Source of the DNA: JASLQO01 sp002327525
GTDB lineage: Bacteria; Pseudomonadota; Gammaproteobacteria; Pseudomonadales; Azotimanducaceae
Length of the DNA: 41,434 nt
Direction of reading: 5' to 3'
Assembly (NCBI GenBank): GCA_030744435.1
Contig: JASLQO010000033.1
Coordinates: 1 to 41,434, forward strand
Positions within the stretch are counted from its first letter, which is position 1; every line of letters starts with the position of its first letter. The translations under genes and the position numbers were made by a program. The notes beneath the pieces were generated by a model that was not told the origin of the DNA, made no database searches, and saw only the letters and a program-made list of their open reading frames with translations. This document shows, piece after piece, positions 32,254-41,286 of this stretch.

Positions 32254-34029
32254 TCAGGCTCGCAGATGCACCCTGATATCCTCGTTAGAGACGTGCCGAG
32301 CACTCATGCGGCGGGCAGCGCTGACTCGAACGGCGTGATAAACGAATCCGGTAAGTGCTAAACCGGATAACAAGATCTGGAGGACGACCACCACACCCGG
32401 GCGAACGCTCATGTCACCAAGCCCTTCGAGGGCAAACCACGTTGCCATCACCATGATGGCCAGCGACGCCGCGCTCGACAGCACCGTGCTGAGCAAGAGT
32501 GCTTTCCGGCCCTGCCTTAAAACCCTACTCAGCTCGACTTTCGAGAAGTGGTCCAGAAACCAACCGGTGTCTTCGTCGATTTCCTTTTTATCAGGCGGTG
32601 CCAACAGCTCGCCGGTGAGTGGATCTATCGCCGACTCGCCGCGTTTGTGTTTGCCGATGCCTTCGAGCACGGCAAGGTGTGTACGCTCATTGATGGGGAA
32701 CAATATGAACACGCCGACCGAGAGTAGCGCTGCTGATGCCGGCGCCAGGGAGTACAGCAGCATGATGACGAGTTGCACCGTCTCGGTTTGGTCCGCATTG
32801 GAGACGTAGCCGAAGCTGGCGATGATGCCGAGCGGAATCGCCGCGCCGGGAATCTGCACGAACTTGATCATGATGGCCCACAGTGAACCGTACTGTGCTT
32901 CGCGACGCTTGCCGGTATGCAGCTCGTCATAGTCGATCACGTCCGCCTGGATCGAGGGCCCGAGCATGGAATAGCCACCATAGGCGATGCCGGCCAAGGC
33001 AAGGAGTATCGCGGCCGGCACGAGATCACCTTCACGCATGAAAAACATGCCGATCGCCGACACCGCGCCGGCCACACGGGCACCGATGTAGTTCCATTTC
33101 TTTCCCCAGCGACGAGTTGACCTCACCCACAACGGCAACGATACGAAGCCCCACACGAAAATCGACGCCAGCAGGATTCCCTGCGCGCCTGGACCGATCT
33201 TCAATACGTAGGTTGCGAAGAAAGGCCACAATAGCCCCGAGATGCCCGCGGTGGTTGCGCCGATGAGATAGCTGATCAAGAGAAGCCTGAAGGGCCGGTT
33301 ACGCATGGTGCGGCGAATGCCCGGAATCAGCGGATTCGACTTACCCTGAGAATACGCCGGACGCTCGCGAACCCGCACGCACAGGCTCCAGTAGAATGCG
33401 ACGAGCAATAGTGCGAAACCCACGGCGAAAACCTGGAACCCATCGCGCGGGCCGAGCATGGAGTCCTTGGCGAGTTGCAGCGGAACGTAACTCGCGCAGA
33501 TGATGCCCAGCAGGCTCGCACCTTCCAGCCAGGCAAAAAGGCTCGACCGCTCTTTGTAGTTGGAGGTGATCTCAGGCCCGAGCCCGTAGTGGGGAATCTG
33601 ATACATGGTGACGAACAGAAAAAAGGAGACGAAACTGACCGCAAACCACACCGCCGCCGCCTGGGTCTCCATACCTTCGGGAGGTGAAAAGAGGGCAACG
33701 AGCGCAATTGCCGCTAAGGGCGCACTCACGAACATCCAAGGGCGGCGGCGTCCCCAACGCGTTCGGGTTCGATCGCTGATCCAGCCCATGAGGGGATCTG
33801 TGATCGCATCAATGGAGCGCGCGGCTGCCACTGCCGCGGCGATGAAGCCGAGCGGCAAGAGCACCGCGTCGGCGTAGTAGATGTTGACGTGGATGCCGAC
33901 GGCAATCCCCATCCCAGCACCGGCTATGTTTGGCAGACCGTAGCTGATCTTCGTGCCTAACGGGAGCCGCTCGGCGTTGCTCCTGCAATCTATGTTGGGC
34001 ACCTCTGGCGCGGTTACGCTTCGACCCAT
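32254..34029 (-). CDS. GPH-family MFS transporter with extra C-terminal membrane module
   Basis: A 591-residue integral membrane protein of the glycoside-pentoside-hexuronide:cation symporter type. The GPH signature lies at about 74-99 (DAITDPLMGWISDRTRTRWG then RRRPW), with about 12 hydrophobic helices up to residue ~460. A charged linker (about 465-515) then leads to two further helices (LLLSTVLSSAASLAIMVMAT and VVVVLQILLSGLALTGFVY) before a basic tail; this addition is unusual for the family. The start overlaps the beta2 stop by 16 bases, so it is coupled to the alpha3-gamma-beta2 operon. It probably imports the substrate or a steroid-like/organic acid derivative (inference from context). 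Confidence 0.88.
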   Translation of the reverse strand: MGRSVTAPEVPNIDCRSNAERLPLGTKISYGLPNIAGAGMGIAVGIHVNIYYADAVLLPLGFIAAAVAAARSIDAITDPLMGWISDRTRTRWGRRRPWMFVSAPLAAIALVALFSPPEGMETQAAAVWFAVSFVSFFLFVTMYQIPHYGLGPEITSNYKERSSLFAWLEGASLLGIICASYVPLQLAKDSMLGPRDGFQVFAVGFALLLVAFYWSLCVRVRERPAYSQGKSNPLIPGIRRTMRNRPFRLLLISYLIGATTAGISGLLWPFFATYVLKIGPGAQGILLASIFVWGFVSLPLWVRSTRRWGKKWNYIGARVAGAVSAIGMFFMREGDLVPAAILLALAGIAYGGYSMLGPSIQADVIDYDELHTGKRREAQYGSLWAIMIKFVQIPGAAIPLGIIASFGYVSNADQTETVQLVIMLLYSLAPASAALLSVGVFILFPINERTHLAVLEGIGKHKRGESAIDPLTGELLAPPDKKEIDEDTGWFLDHFSKVELSRVLRQGRKALLLSTVLSSAASLAIMVMATWFALEGLGDMSVRPGVVVVLQILLSGLALTGFVYHAVRVSAARRMSARHVSNEDIRVHLRA

Positions 34030-35042
34030 TTGATGGTTGCGGGATCTCGGGTGAAATCACCGAACATGTCCGGCCAATGCCTTGCGATCAGAATGTCCAT
34101 CAGCTCGGAGGTCTTGCCGTCCCGCGTCTTCGCCATTTCCGCTTTCAATACCTCCAGCGACGTAAGCACCTCCTCACCAAACAGCGAGATCAGGTACTCA
34201 TTGGGAATACGCGGCTGCGACTCATCGAAGTTGCCATCTTCATCGATGCGTGCTGGCGCCAGCGGTGGCACGTAAAAGACGTTGGCATCGGTGCCATACT
34301 CGGGGTGCAGCGGCAGCGCCACCTTCCACTTCTCCACCAGCTTCCAGATCGGCCCTTCCTCGTCGTCTCGGTAGCCGACGAATCGCAGACGCCCTGGACA
34401 CTGACGCGCACAGGCTGGCGCCACACTCTGCTCGACCCTCGGAAAACAGAAGATGCACTTCTGCGCCACGTTCTTGGCATGGTTGAAGTAGATCTTCTTG
34501 TAAGGACACGCCTCCATGCAGAAACGGTAGCCTTTACAGCGGTCCTCATTGATCACGACGATGCCGTCCTCCTCGCGCTTCTCGATGGCTTTGCGCGGGC
34601 AGGCTTCCAGACACGCCGCATTCGTGCAGTGATTACAGATGCGCGGCAGGTAGAAGTAGTACGCGTTTGGATACTCGCCCGCGCCCTGGTCCTCGTCCCA
34701 GTTCGGCCCCCACTCCGGCTCATCGCCAACCACCTTCAGGTGGGTGTCCTTGCCCTTGCCGCCATAGAAGACCTCCTGGTAGTTGAATTCCCAGGCTTCG
34801 CCAAATTCACGACGTGTAGGCAGCCGGCCGGCCTGCGCCACACCGTCCTTGAAACCGCCCCCCATCTCCTCCCAGTCACGCGGGGTCCCCGCGCCGGGCA
34901 TGGTGTTGACGGTGTTCCACCACATATAGTCCATGCCTTCGTCCCGCGTCCACAGTCGTTTGCAGGCTATCGTGCATGTCTGACAGCCAATGCACTTGTT
35001 TAGGTCCATCATCATTGCGAGTTGTCGTTTTACTTTGGCCAT
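34014..35042 (-). CDS. Type II DMSO-reductase-family beta subunit, beta2
   Basis: A 342-residue four-cluster Fe-S protein. Cys groups: 17-20-23-27, 136-139-144-148, 169-(Tyr172)-175-179 and 196-199-211-215, giving 15 cysteines. Tyr172 replaces the second Cys of group three, in the place of the NarH Trp, so one cluster should be [3Fe-4S], as in ethylbenzene and dimethylsulfide dehydrogenases. It is clearly homologous to beta1 (MDLNKC.GCQTCT.ACK, YLPRIC, LPLHPEYGTDANVFYVPP). It has no signal peptide and is presumably exported with a Tat-tagged alpha chain. It starts two bases after the gamma stop. Confidence 0.96.
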   Translation of the reverse strand: MAKVKRQLAMMMDLNKCIGCQTCTIACKRLWTRDEGMDYMWWNTVNTMPGAGTPRDWEEMGGGFKDGVAQAGRLPTRREFGEAWEFNYQEVFYGGKGKDTHLKVVGDEPEWGPNWDEDQGAGEYPNAYYFYLPRICNHCTNAACLEACPRKAIEKREEDGIVVINEDRCKGYRFCMEACPYKKIYFNHAKNVAQKCIFCFPRVEQSVAPACARQCPGRLRFVGYRDDEEGPIWKLVEKWKVALPLHPEYGTDANVFYVPPLAPARIDEDGNFDESQPRIPNEYLISLFGEEVLTSLEVLKAEMAKTRDGKTSELMDILIARHWPDMFGDFTRDPATIKWVEA

Positions 35043-35044
35043 CG

Positions 35045-35710
35045 TTAGGTCCTCGCCGCTGGCGCGGCACCGAGCTTGAGCGCTTGCCAGTCGCCGGAAA
35101 ATGATTTGATGCCGGCTCGCTCACCATTCGAGCCGTCCCAGATTGCCACCGAGAATCCCGATGAGATGCTGGCGTCGAGTTGTGCCACCCTGGGTGAATC
35201 CACGCGCAGCGCACGCGCAATCACCACATGCCAATGGTCCTGCGACCAAAAGCCTCTGGCGCGAACCGTTTTATAGTCGATCGTGTCCGTGGTGCCGATA
35301 CCTTCTGCCACCACGTGGTGTCCACGAAGGTCGTCCGCTCGCCAATACCAGGCATTGACCGGAAGATTCGGCGCCCCCATCGTGATGACCGGGGCACCGG
35401 CAGCAGCCGGTAGGAAAACCGCGGCGGCGTCCGGAAACGATGTGTTGTCGACCGTGTTACGATTCTCGGTGGCGTCTCTCCAGACGAGGTGAAAGGCGAG
35501 GTTTTGACCATCGTGAACCGCCTTTACGCCGACGTTGTCCACCAACCCGATCTGCTTGTCCGCCCACGCCGCTCGAATAGCCCCGGTGGGTTGCAGCCCC
35601 AGCGGCGTGCCATCGAGCTTCAGCGACGTCGCCCCGACGTCTTGCCACAGCTTAGCCTGGGGATCGAGGGCTGCGTCTAAATCTAGCTTTGCGAGATAGT
35701 GTGCTTTCAT
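35045..35710 (-). CDS. Type II DMSO-reductase-family gamma subunit (EbdC-like heme b protein)
   Basis: A 221-residue member of the ethylbenzene dehydrogenase gamma/DdhC family, which binds one heme b. The expected axial ligands are Met111 (VITMGAP) and Lys202 (GIKSFSG); their spacing of 91 matches the Met101/Lys191 pair of EbdC. AAWADKQIGL, SFPDAAAVFLP and the late SVAIWDGSNGERAGIKS segment are characteristic. No N-terminal signal peptide is visible (MKAHYLAKLDLDAALD), although such subunits commonly carry one, so export may depend on the alpha Tat signal. The start overlaps the alpha3 stop by 4 bases. It passes electrons from beta2 to a periplasmic acceptor. Confidence 0.92.
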   Translation of the reverse strand: MKAHYLAKLDLDAALDPQAKLWQDVGATSLKLDGTPLGLQPTGAIRAAWADKQIGLVDNVGVKAVHDGQNLAFHLVWRDATENRNTVDNTSFPDAAAVFLPAAAGAPVITMGAPNLPVNAWYWRADDLRGHHVVAEGIGTTDTIDYKTVRARGFWSQDHWHVVIARALRVDSPRVAQLDASISSGFSVAIWDGSNGERAGIKSFSGDWQALKLGAAPAART

Positions 35711-38451
35711 ATCTTTCTCACATCGATGGTTGCGCCTTTATCGACGTTGTTGGGCTGGTAGTACCCTGATTTGTAGTGGAGCTGTCCGTAGTTCCCCACC
35801 ATGTTCAGCGGTTTCAGCTGCGAGGCGTAAACATCGTTGTGGCTGCCCTCGCGGAACTGAAACTGCTCCCAGGCGTGGTAGAGATGGATCATGCCGGGCT
35901 GTATCGTCGGGGTTACCATGACCCGCACCTTGCAGGTGCCCACGTCGTTGAACATCTCCACCAGCTCGTTGTCTTCAATCTTGCGGCTCGCCGCATCCTC
36001 CGCGCTGATGTAGATAATGGGCTCCCCGCGCTGCAGACGCAGCATCAAGGCGTTGTCGCGCAACCACGAGTGGATGCCCCAACGCGCGTGGCCACAGCTC
36101 ATCCGCAGCGGATAGTCGCCTCCCATCTTGGGTGGTTCGCGATAGACGGGTAACTCCTCACCAAACTCCAGAAACCAGTCGTGGTCGATGTAGAACTGCT
36201 GACGACCGGTGAGCGTGAACCACGGCTGTTTCTTTTCCGTGAAGTCTGTCGCCGGCGTGTACGGTTTGCCCGGCTCATAGTCGCTGGTGGGCCCAAGTGA
36301 TCCGCCCACAGGTAATTTGAACCCTTCATTGGGCCATGGCATCTGGCCTTTGGCTTCCAGTTCCTCAAGAGTCACGTCTTGGAAGAGCTTGGTTCGGCTC
36401 ATCATACGGCGGAGCTGCTCGCGTTCGTCGGCGTCTTCCGGAAATTTGCCGTCTTCCGTGAATTCGTCGTAGAGTTTGGCGGGATCACGCTCGACACCGA
36501 GCACATCGTCGAAGTACGGCTTGGCACCCAACTTCGGCGCCAGTTCCTGGATCTTCTTCGCCAGCAACGCGAAGGTGGCCCACTCGTTGCGCGACTCACC
36601 GACCGGTTCCACGGCCTTGCTCTTGATGGTGATGTACGGGATCTTCGTGTCCTGGTACTTCAGGCCTTCGGTCTCATAATAGCCGGCCGCCGGTAGGACA
36701 TAGTCGGACTGCCTCGCCGAGGAGCTCATGTTGAAGTCGATGGTCACCACCAACTTCAGCTTGGGCCAGAGGTTTTCCCTCACGACGTTGGCACCGCGGG
36801 TCCTGCGCAGCAGATTGGAACCGCACTCGATGAGCACGCGGGGGTCCTTCCCGGGCGGCGGATACACCGGCATCCAGCCGTTGTCGATGGCCTCCATGAT
36901 GTAGTCGTCGCCGGACTTTTCTCCAGGTGTTGGCACCCAGCGGCTCTCCTGTTCACGCAACCCACCATGCACGTATAGCCACGGCGCGCCCGGGCCACCT
37001 CGAGAACCTGTCGTTCCAGGAATGGGCGTATAGGCGCTACCTTCGTTGATCAGAATGCCCCCGTTCCAGAAGCCGCCACCCAGCTTGCCGATGTTTCCGG
37101 TGAGCACCGCCAGCAGATAGATGGCCCGCTGCAGCAGATCCGAGTGGTACAGCTTGCCGATGCCCCAGCCGATCTGAATCAGCGCCGGTTTGGCAGTGGC
37201 ATATTCGCGGGTCAGTCGCTCGATGGCTTGGGTACCCACCCCCGTGACACTTTCGGCAAATTCCGGCGTGTGCTGCGCCAACACATCCTTGAGCCGGTCG
37301 AAGACTGTTCGCACGCTCACCGTCGAACCATCGGCGAGGCGCACGTCCCAGCGCCCACTGAGCGCCGGGTCTAAGTTCCCAAGCTTGAGCGTCTTGTCTG
37401 CCGAGCCCATGCAGCCCGGCGGCTGGGCCGGTGCCCCACTGCGCTGATCCCAGACGTAGAAAACCTGGTCGCTGCCGCCTTGTTCCATGTCCTCGGCGCG
37501 CAGGAACTTGTGGGTGTCCTCGCGAACCAGGAACACCAGGTCACTTTGCTCCTTGATGTGGGCTTCGTCGATCAGGCCGTCGCGCACAATGATGTGCGCC
37601 ATCGCCATGGCCAGCGCCGTATCGGTGCCGATCTTTGGGTTCACCCACAGGTCCGCGTGGACGTGAGTGGGATTCTGATCGGGCGAGATGGAAATGACCT
37701 TGGCACCGTTGTAACGCGCTTCGTTGAGGTGGTGCGCCGTAGGAATGCGCGTCACGTTGGGGTTGTACACCCATAGGATGATGCACTTGGAGTACATTCG
37801 TGTGTCGCTGCCACCATCGTAACACTGGTGGCCGGCAGTGATCATGGTCCCCGTGAAGGAGTCACCAATTTCCCCGAAGGGCTCAAGCAGTACCCCGCCG
37901 ATCAGGTCAACGAACCGATCTCTCCCTACGGTCCCCTGCGTAGCAGTAAATGCAACGACGGTGTCGGAACCGTCGTCTCTAACAACTTCAGTGAGTTGCG
38001 TGCCGATCTCGTCGATGGCCTGCTCCCAGGAGATGCGTTTCCACTGGCCCGAGCCGCGCTCGCCCACGCGCTTCAACGGATGCTGAACGCGGGATGGTCT
38101 GTACATCTCGTGGCTGTACGCAGCCCCCTTCTGGCACCCTAGAGGGTTGAAGTCGGGCAGCCCATCGACGGTCTGTTCGTACGCCGCCGTCTGCTCTTCA
38201 CGCCAGACGATGCCGTTCTTGACGTAGATCTTCCACGAACAGGCGGCGTTGCAGTTGCAATTGTGGCTGCTGTGAACGATCTTGTCCCAGCTCCAGGCAT
38301 TGCGGTAGATGTCCTCCCAGCTCTCGTAATCGACCTTGGCACCGCCGACGGCACCGGTCGCCGCTGGGGCACTCCACGCCAATCGATTGAGAGCTAACGC
38401 AGTCGTCGTTGACGTTGCGATCAGAAATTTCCGACGAGTCACTTGCTCCAA
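35707..38451 (-). CDS. Type II DMSO-reductase-family catalytic alpha subunit, alpha3 (Tat-exported)
   Basis: A 914-residue Mo catalytic subunit. The N-terminus MEQVTRRKFLIATS is a Tat signal (Arg6-Arg7). TTG 38451 is chosen as start because GGAGG ends 8 bases upstream; a GTG at 38469 has no ribosome site. The FS0 site is His63-X3-Cys67-X3-Cys71-X34-Cys106, the classical NarG/EbdA spacing, unlike alpha1 and alpha2. The candidate Mo ligand is Asp197 in GEIGDSF. It is the first gene of an alpha-gamma-beta-MFS operon. The best candidate for a complete periplasmic heterotrimeric C-H hydroxylase of the EbdABC/S25dABC kind; the exact substrate is unknown. Confidence 0.94.
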   Translation of the reverse strand: MEQVTRRKFLIATSTTTALALNRLAWSAPAATGAVGGAKVDYESWEDIYRNAWSWDKIVHSSHNCNCNAACSWKIYVKNGIVWREEQTAAYEQTVDGLPDFNPLGCQKGAAYSHEMYRPSRVQHPLKRVGERGSGQWKRISWEQAIDEIGTQLTEVVRDDGSDTVVAFTATQGTVGRDRFVDLIGGVLLEPFGEIGDSFTGTMITAGHQCYDGGSDTRMYSKCIILWVYNPNVTRIPTAHHLNEARYNGAKVISISPDQNPTHVHADLWVNPKIGTDTALAMAMAHIIVRDGLIDEAHIKEQSDLVFLVREDTHKFLRAEDMEQGGSDQVFYVWDQRSGAPAQPPGCMGSADKTLKLGNLDPALSGRWDVRLADGSTVSVRTVFDRLKDVLAQHTPEFAESVTGVGTQAIERLTREYATAKPALIQIGWGIGKLYHSDLLQRAIYLLAVLTGNIGKLGGGFWNGGILINEGSAYTPIPGTTGSRGGPGAPWLYVHGGLREQESRWVPTPGEKSGDDYIMEAIDNGWMPVYPPPGKDPRVLIECGSNLLRRTRGANVVRENLWPKLKLVVTIDFNMSSSARQSDYVLPAAGYYETEGLKYQDTKIPYITIKSKAVEPVGESRNEWATFALLAKKIQELAPKLGAKPYFDDVLGVERDPAKLYDEFTEDGKFPEDADEREQLRRMMSRTKLFQDVTLEELEAKGQMPWPNEGFKLPVGGSLGPTSDYEPGKPYTPATDFTEKKQPWFTLTGRQQFYIDHDWFLEFGEELPVYREPPKMGGDYPLRMSCGHARWGIHSWLRDNALMLRLQRGEPIIYISAEDAASRKIEDNELVEMFNDVGTCKVRVMVTPTIQPGMIHLYHAWEQFQFREGSHNDVYASQLKPLNMVGNYGQLHYKSGYYQPNNVDKGATIDVRKI

Positions 38452-38669
38452 TGGCTTTTCCTCCCACACCCGGGTGGCTGGTCGAGCAACTCAACGCCGA
38501 CCAACGCGCCTCTGATACCAGTTTTTTGGGACCTGTTCGATATTTATCATGCAAACAGCCCTCATTTTACACCACCGAAAGTTAACCTCGATTAGACACA
38601 ATCTACGTCGCACAACACTTTTGGCTCGTCGCGCATTTATGTCTGGCCAAGGTTCATACACAAACCGTG

Positions 38670-39659
38670 TCACCGGAACGCCGGCATTACCTCGTTGACG
38701 AACACTTCCCGTTGAATGGTCGACACCGACATCGCCTCCGCGCCGAGATCCTCGTAGCGCTTGATCTCCTCGATCACCATCTCCGCCGTGCCGCAGAACA
38801 GACTGTTGACGAAGCGCTGATAAATCGGGTGGTCGCGACTGGGGTTGTATAGGTGATTGCCGTTTTCATCGACCAGATAGCCATAACCGAGGATGTGCTC
38901 GTCATAGAAGGACTTCAACGCATACTCGCGCCGCTCCTCAGCCTCCGCCAACGTGCGGCCGATACATAGATCCTTGAATACGGCAAAGCGCAGCGACTCT
39001 TCCGGCCAGCCGGCCTCGCGACCAGCGGCACGATAGGCCTCCACGTTTGTCTTGGCGTTCTCGAACGGCGTGTTCGCCAGCCAATAGCTAAAGCCACGGC
39101 TGCCCGCGCGCCTCGCCCCATGTATGGACGGGCCGCTGCCAAACCACAGATCCACGGGCTTTTGTACCGAACCAAGCCTCAATCCCGTGTCCTTGTAACG
39201 ATAGTGTTTACCTTCGTAGCTGAATGTCTCCTGGCTCGTAGCCAGACGGAGAATCTCGATTCCCTCGGTGAGCCGAGCGCCACGGGTTTTTTTCGCGAGC
39301 GAAAGCCCATCGAACTCCATCGGCCGATAGCCCATGCCCAAACCCAGTGTCAGCCTACCGCCGGAAAGCACGTCTACCGTCGCCACATATTCAGCGGCCT
39401 CGAGAGGATCGTAGAGGGTCAGCAGCATCACGCCCGTCACGAGTCGAATTTTTGAGGTGACTGCCGCTGCAGCCGCTAACGCTTGGAGCGGAAATGGCTG
39501 AAAAGCGTCGTACATGAAATGATGCTCGGAGGCGCTGAAGCCGTCGAAACCGAGTTTCTCGGCCTGCTCGGCACCACGAACGTAGCTATCGTAGGTGTTC
39601 GCGAGTGCGTTTGGCATCAACCGGTTTTTCGCCATACCACCGCCTGTCCAGAATTCCAT
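38670..39659 (-). CDS. LLM-class flavin-dependent oxidoreductase
   Basis: A 329-residue luciferase-like TIM-barrel protein (bacterial luciferase/F420-dependent reductase superfamily). Segments GAEQAEKLGFDGFSASEHHF, RLVTGVMLLTLYDPLEAAE and DVLSGGRLTLGLGMGYRP are hallmarks. ATG 39659 is chosen because GGAGGGG lies about 9 bases upstream; the frame extends upstream into the previous gene without support. It follows the other LLM gene (39682-40605) by 22 bases. It may use FMNH2 with O2, or F420; the sequence does not decide. An FMNH2 monooxygenase would be an O2-dependent step in the otherwise anaerobic-looking island. Confidence 0.9.
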   Translation of the reverse strand: MEFWTGGGMAKNRLMPNALANTYDSYVRGAEQAEKLGFDGFSASEHHFMYDAFQPFPLQALAAAAAVTSKIRLVTGVMLLTLYDPLEAAEYVATVDVLSGGRLTLGLGMGYRPMEFDGLSLAKKTRGARLTEGIEILRLATSQETFSYEGKHYRYKDTGLRLGSVQKPVDLWFGSGPSIHGARRAGSRGFSYWLANTPFENAKTNVEAYRAAGREAGWPEESLRFAVFKDLCIGRTLAEAEERREYALKSFYDEHILGYGYLVDENGNHLYNPSRDHPIYQRFVNSLFCGTAEMVIEEIKRYEDLGAEAMSVSTIQREVFVNEVMPAFR

Positions 39660-39681
39660 AGGGCATCCCCTCCGATTGGAT

Positions 39682-40605
39682 CTATGCTTGAAGCACGGGC
39701 TGCACTTCAGATGCAAACTGCAACAACTGCCCCTCATCCCCGGCATCGCGCACCCATACCAAGTGGGAGATGGCACTCGCCGCTCTCAACGCACTGATAC
39801 TCGTGGCAAGATCGGTCGCGCTGCCGCCCAGCGCATACTCATTGCCTTCGCCATCCAGAGCGATCCGACGCGCGAGCACTGCTTCCACCTCGGCGCTCGA
39901 CCGCCCGGCCTCCGCGGCAATCCGCCAGTATCGCGAGAAACGCTCCACTGCCTCGGCAGTAGGCACCTTGGCCGTGACGAGGGGTGAGATCCCGTGCCTT
40001 GCCGCCCATTCCAGCGTTGCATCGTCTGCAATCTCCACGTAGGTAGGTGGCCGGCTGGCATATGGTTTCGGCGTGACCGCCAGAAAGTCGGGCATCACGC
40101 CCCCCCAATCCCACTGCGGCACCAACTCGCCCTCAGCCGCCGGGTGACTTACACCCACTGGCGCCTCATCCGGCGTGTGCGACGGAAACCGAACGAATTC
40201 ACCCCGGAACCTCAGCGCATCGCCCGCCCAGGCCGCACGGACGAAATCGATTGTCTCGTGGAGCTGTTGTGGGGGTACCCCTTGACGGTGAGCACTTGCA
40301 AAAGCAACACCGGCACGTCCGCGTGAGAACATATCGAGCACCGCAATCTCTTCGGCCAGACGCACCGGATGGGTGCGGTCCACACGACGTGCGGCCGGAC
40401 GCAGTTGAATACTCTTCGTCTTGCACGCCGCATGTGTCAAGAACAGCGTCGGCGCCGGGCAAGACGCTCCCGCCTCACGGCCCTCTTCCAGCCAGACGCT
40501 GTCGTAGCCAAGTGCATCAGCGCGTTGAATCTCACCGAGCACGGCGTGCCAGGCCTCGTGTGCATCGTCACCGCTATCCAGTTCAAAGCCGAGCCCGATT
40601 CTCAT
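39682..40605 (-). CDS. LLM-class flavin-dependent oxidoreductase, second copy
   Basis: A 307-residue luciferase-like TIM-barrel protein. MRIGLGFELDSG opens strand one; EIQRADALGYDSVWLEEG, RLAEEIAVLDMFSRGRAGVAF and SRYWRIAAEAGRS follow the family plan. ATG 40605 has GGAG about 8 bases upstream. It is only distantly related to its neighbour at 38670, so the two may form a heteromer like LuxAB or act separately. Same strand as the SDR pseudogene and the partial PPOX gene upstream, probably once one operon. Confidence 0.88.
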   Translation of the reverse strand: MRIGLGFELDSGDDAHEAWHAVLGEIQRADALGYDSVWLEEGREAGASCPAPTLFLTHAACKTKSIQLRPAARRVDRTHPVRLAEEIAVLDMFSRGRAGVAFASAHRQGVPPQQLHETIDFVRAAWAGDALRFRGEFVRFPSHTPDEAPVGVSHPAAEGELVPQWDWGGVMPDFLAVTPKPYASRPPTYVEIADDATLEWAARHGISPLVTAKVPTAEAVERFSRYWRIAAEAGRSSAEVEAVLARRIALDGEGNEYALGGSATDLATSISALRAASAISHLVWVRDAGDEGQLLQFASEVQPVLQA

Positions 40606-40671
40606 CGCATTACTCCACCACTACTCACGGCGCCCTCTCGGGTCGCGATCAACTAGCCCACGAGGCTGCTC

Positions 40672-41284
40672 CTACAAAAGCAACCGGCCTCCATCCACCG
40701 GCACGCAAGTTCCGGTAACCTAGTCGGACATGGCCGATACCAAGAACGCGACCGCCCGCCCAATCTCATTCGGCCTGCTCCACCGCGCCAGGGAAATTTG
40801 AGCGATTCGATTCACCACCGTGTCAGCCAATGGCTCACCGACGGCGGCAGCCGCTCCAACCCCGGTCAACGGCGGCGCCGCACCTTGCTCTACCCAGGTC
40901 GCGCCAGGCGCAACGGCGTTGATGTTGATGCCGTGAGGCGCCAACTCCAGGGCCAGGGCGCGGGTGAACTGTACCACGGCCGCTTTCGACGCGTCATAGC
41001 TAACGCCACACCTTGGGTTCGAGATCGACGATGGGACCACCGTGGTCACGGTAAACCCCGGCGTTGTTGACCAGGATGTCGAGACCGCTGAGGTCACGGG
41101 TAATGCTCACAATGCTTGCATCGACACTGTTGGGGTCCGTGACGTCCAACGACAGTGCCACCCCACCGGTCTCGGCCGCCCGTGAACCCAGTTGGCCCAT
41201 AACCTCGGCAATACCCCGGCCGATGCCACGGGAACCACCGGTGACCAAGGCGATCTTAGCGTCGAGTTCGAGCCAGTCCTACAT
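40672..41284 (-). pseudogene. Short-chain dehydrogenase/reductase, decayed
   Basis: An SDR broken in several places. ATG 41284 is followed at once by TAG, then by WLELDAKIALVTGGSRGIGR. After GQLGSRAAETGG about 20-25 residues of the Rossmann region seem missing. The frame ends at 41000 (LEPKVWR), and an out-of-frame continuation resumes at VSYDASKAAVVQFTRALALE, skipping the catalytic Ser region. A further TAG follows SAMSD, after which VTGTCVPVDGG, the usual SDR ending, runs to 40672. Two nonsense codons, at least one internal deletion and a frameshift make activity very unlikely. Confidence 0.8.
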
Positions 41285-41286
41285 TG

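Noticed and set aside
31765..41281. Three in-frame TAG codons (31765, near 40730 and 41279) at places where a sense codon is expected, suggesting amber recoding.
   Set aside because: All three lie in genes that also carry deletions or frameshifts, and TAG is used as the normal stop by intact genes here (for example alpha1, alpha2 and the Mo enzyme at 18062).
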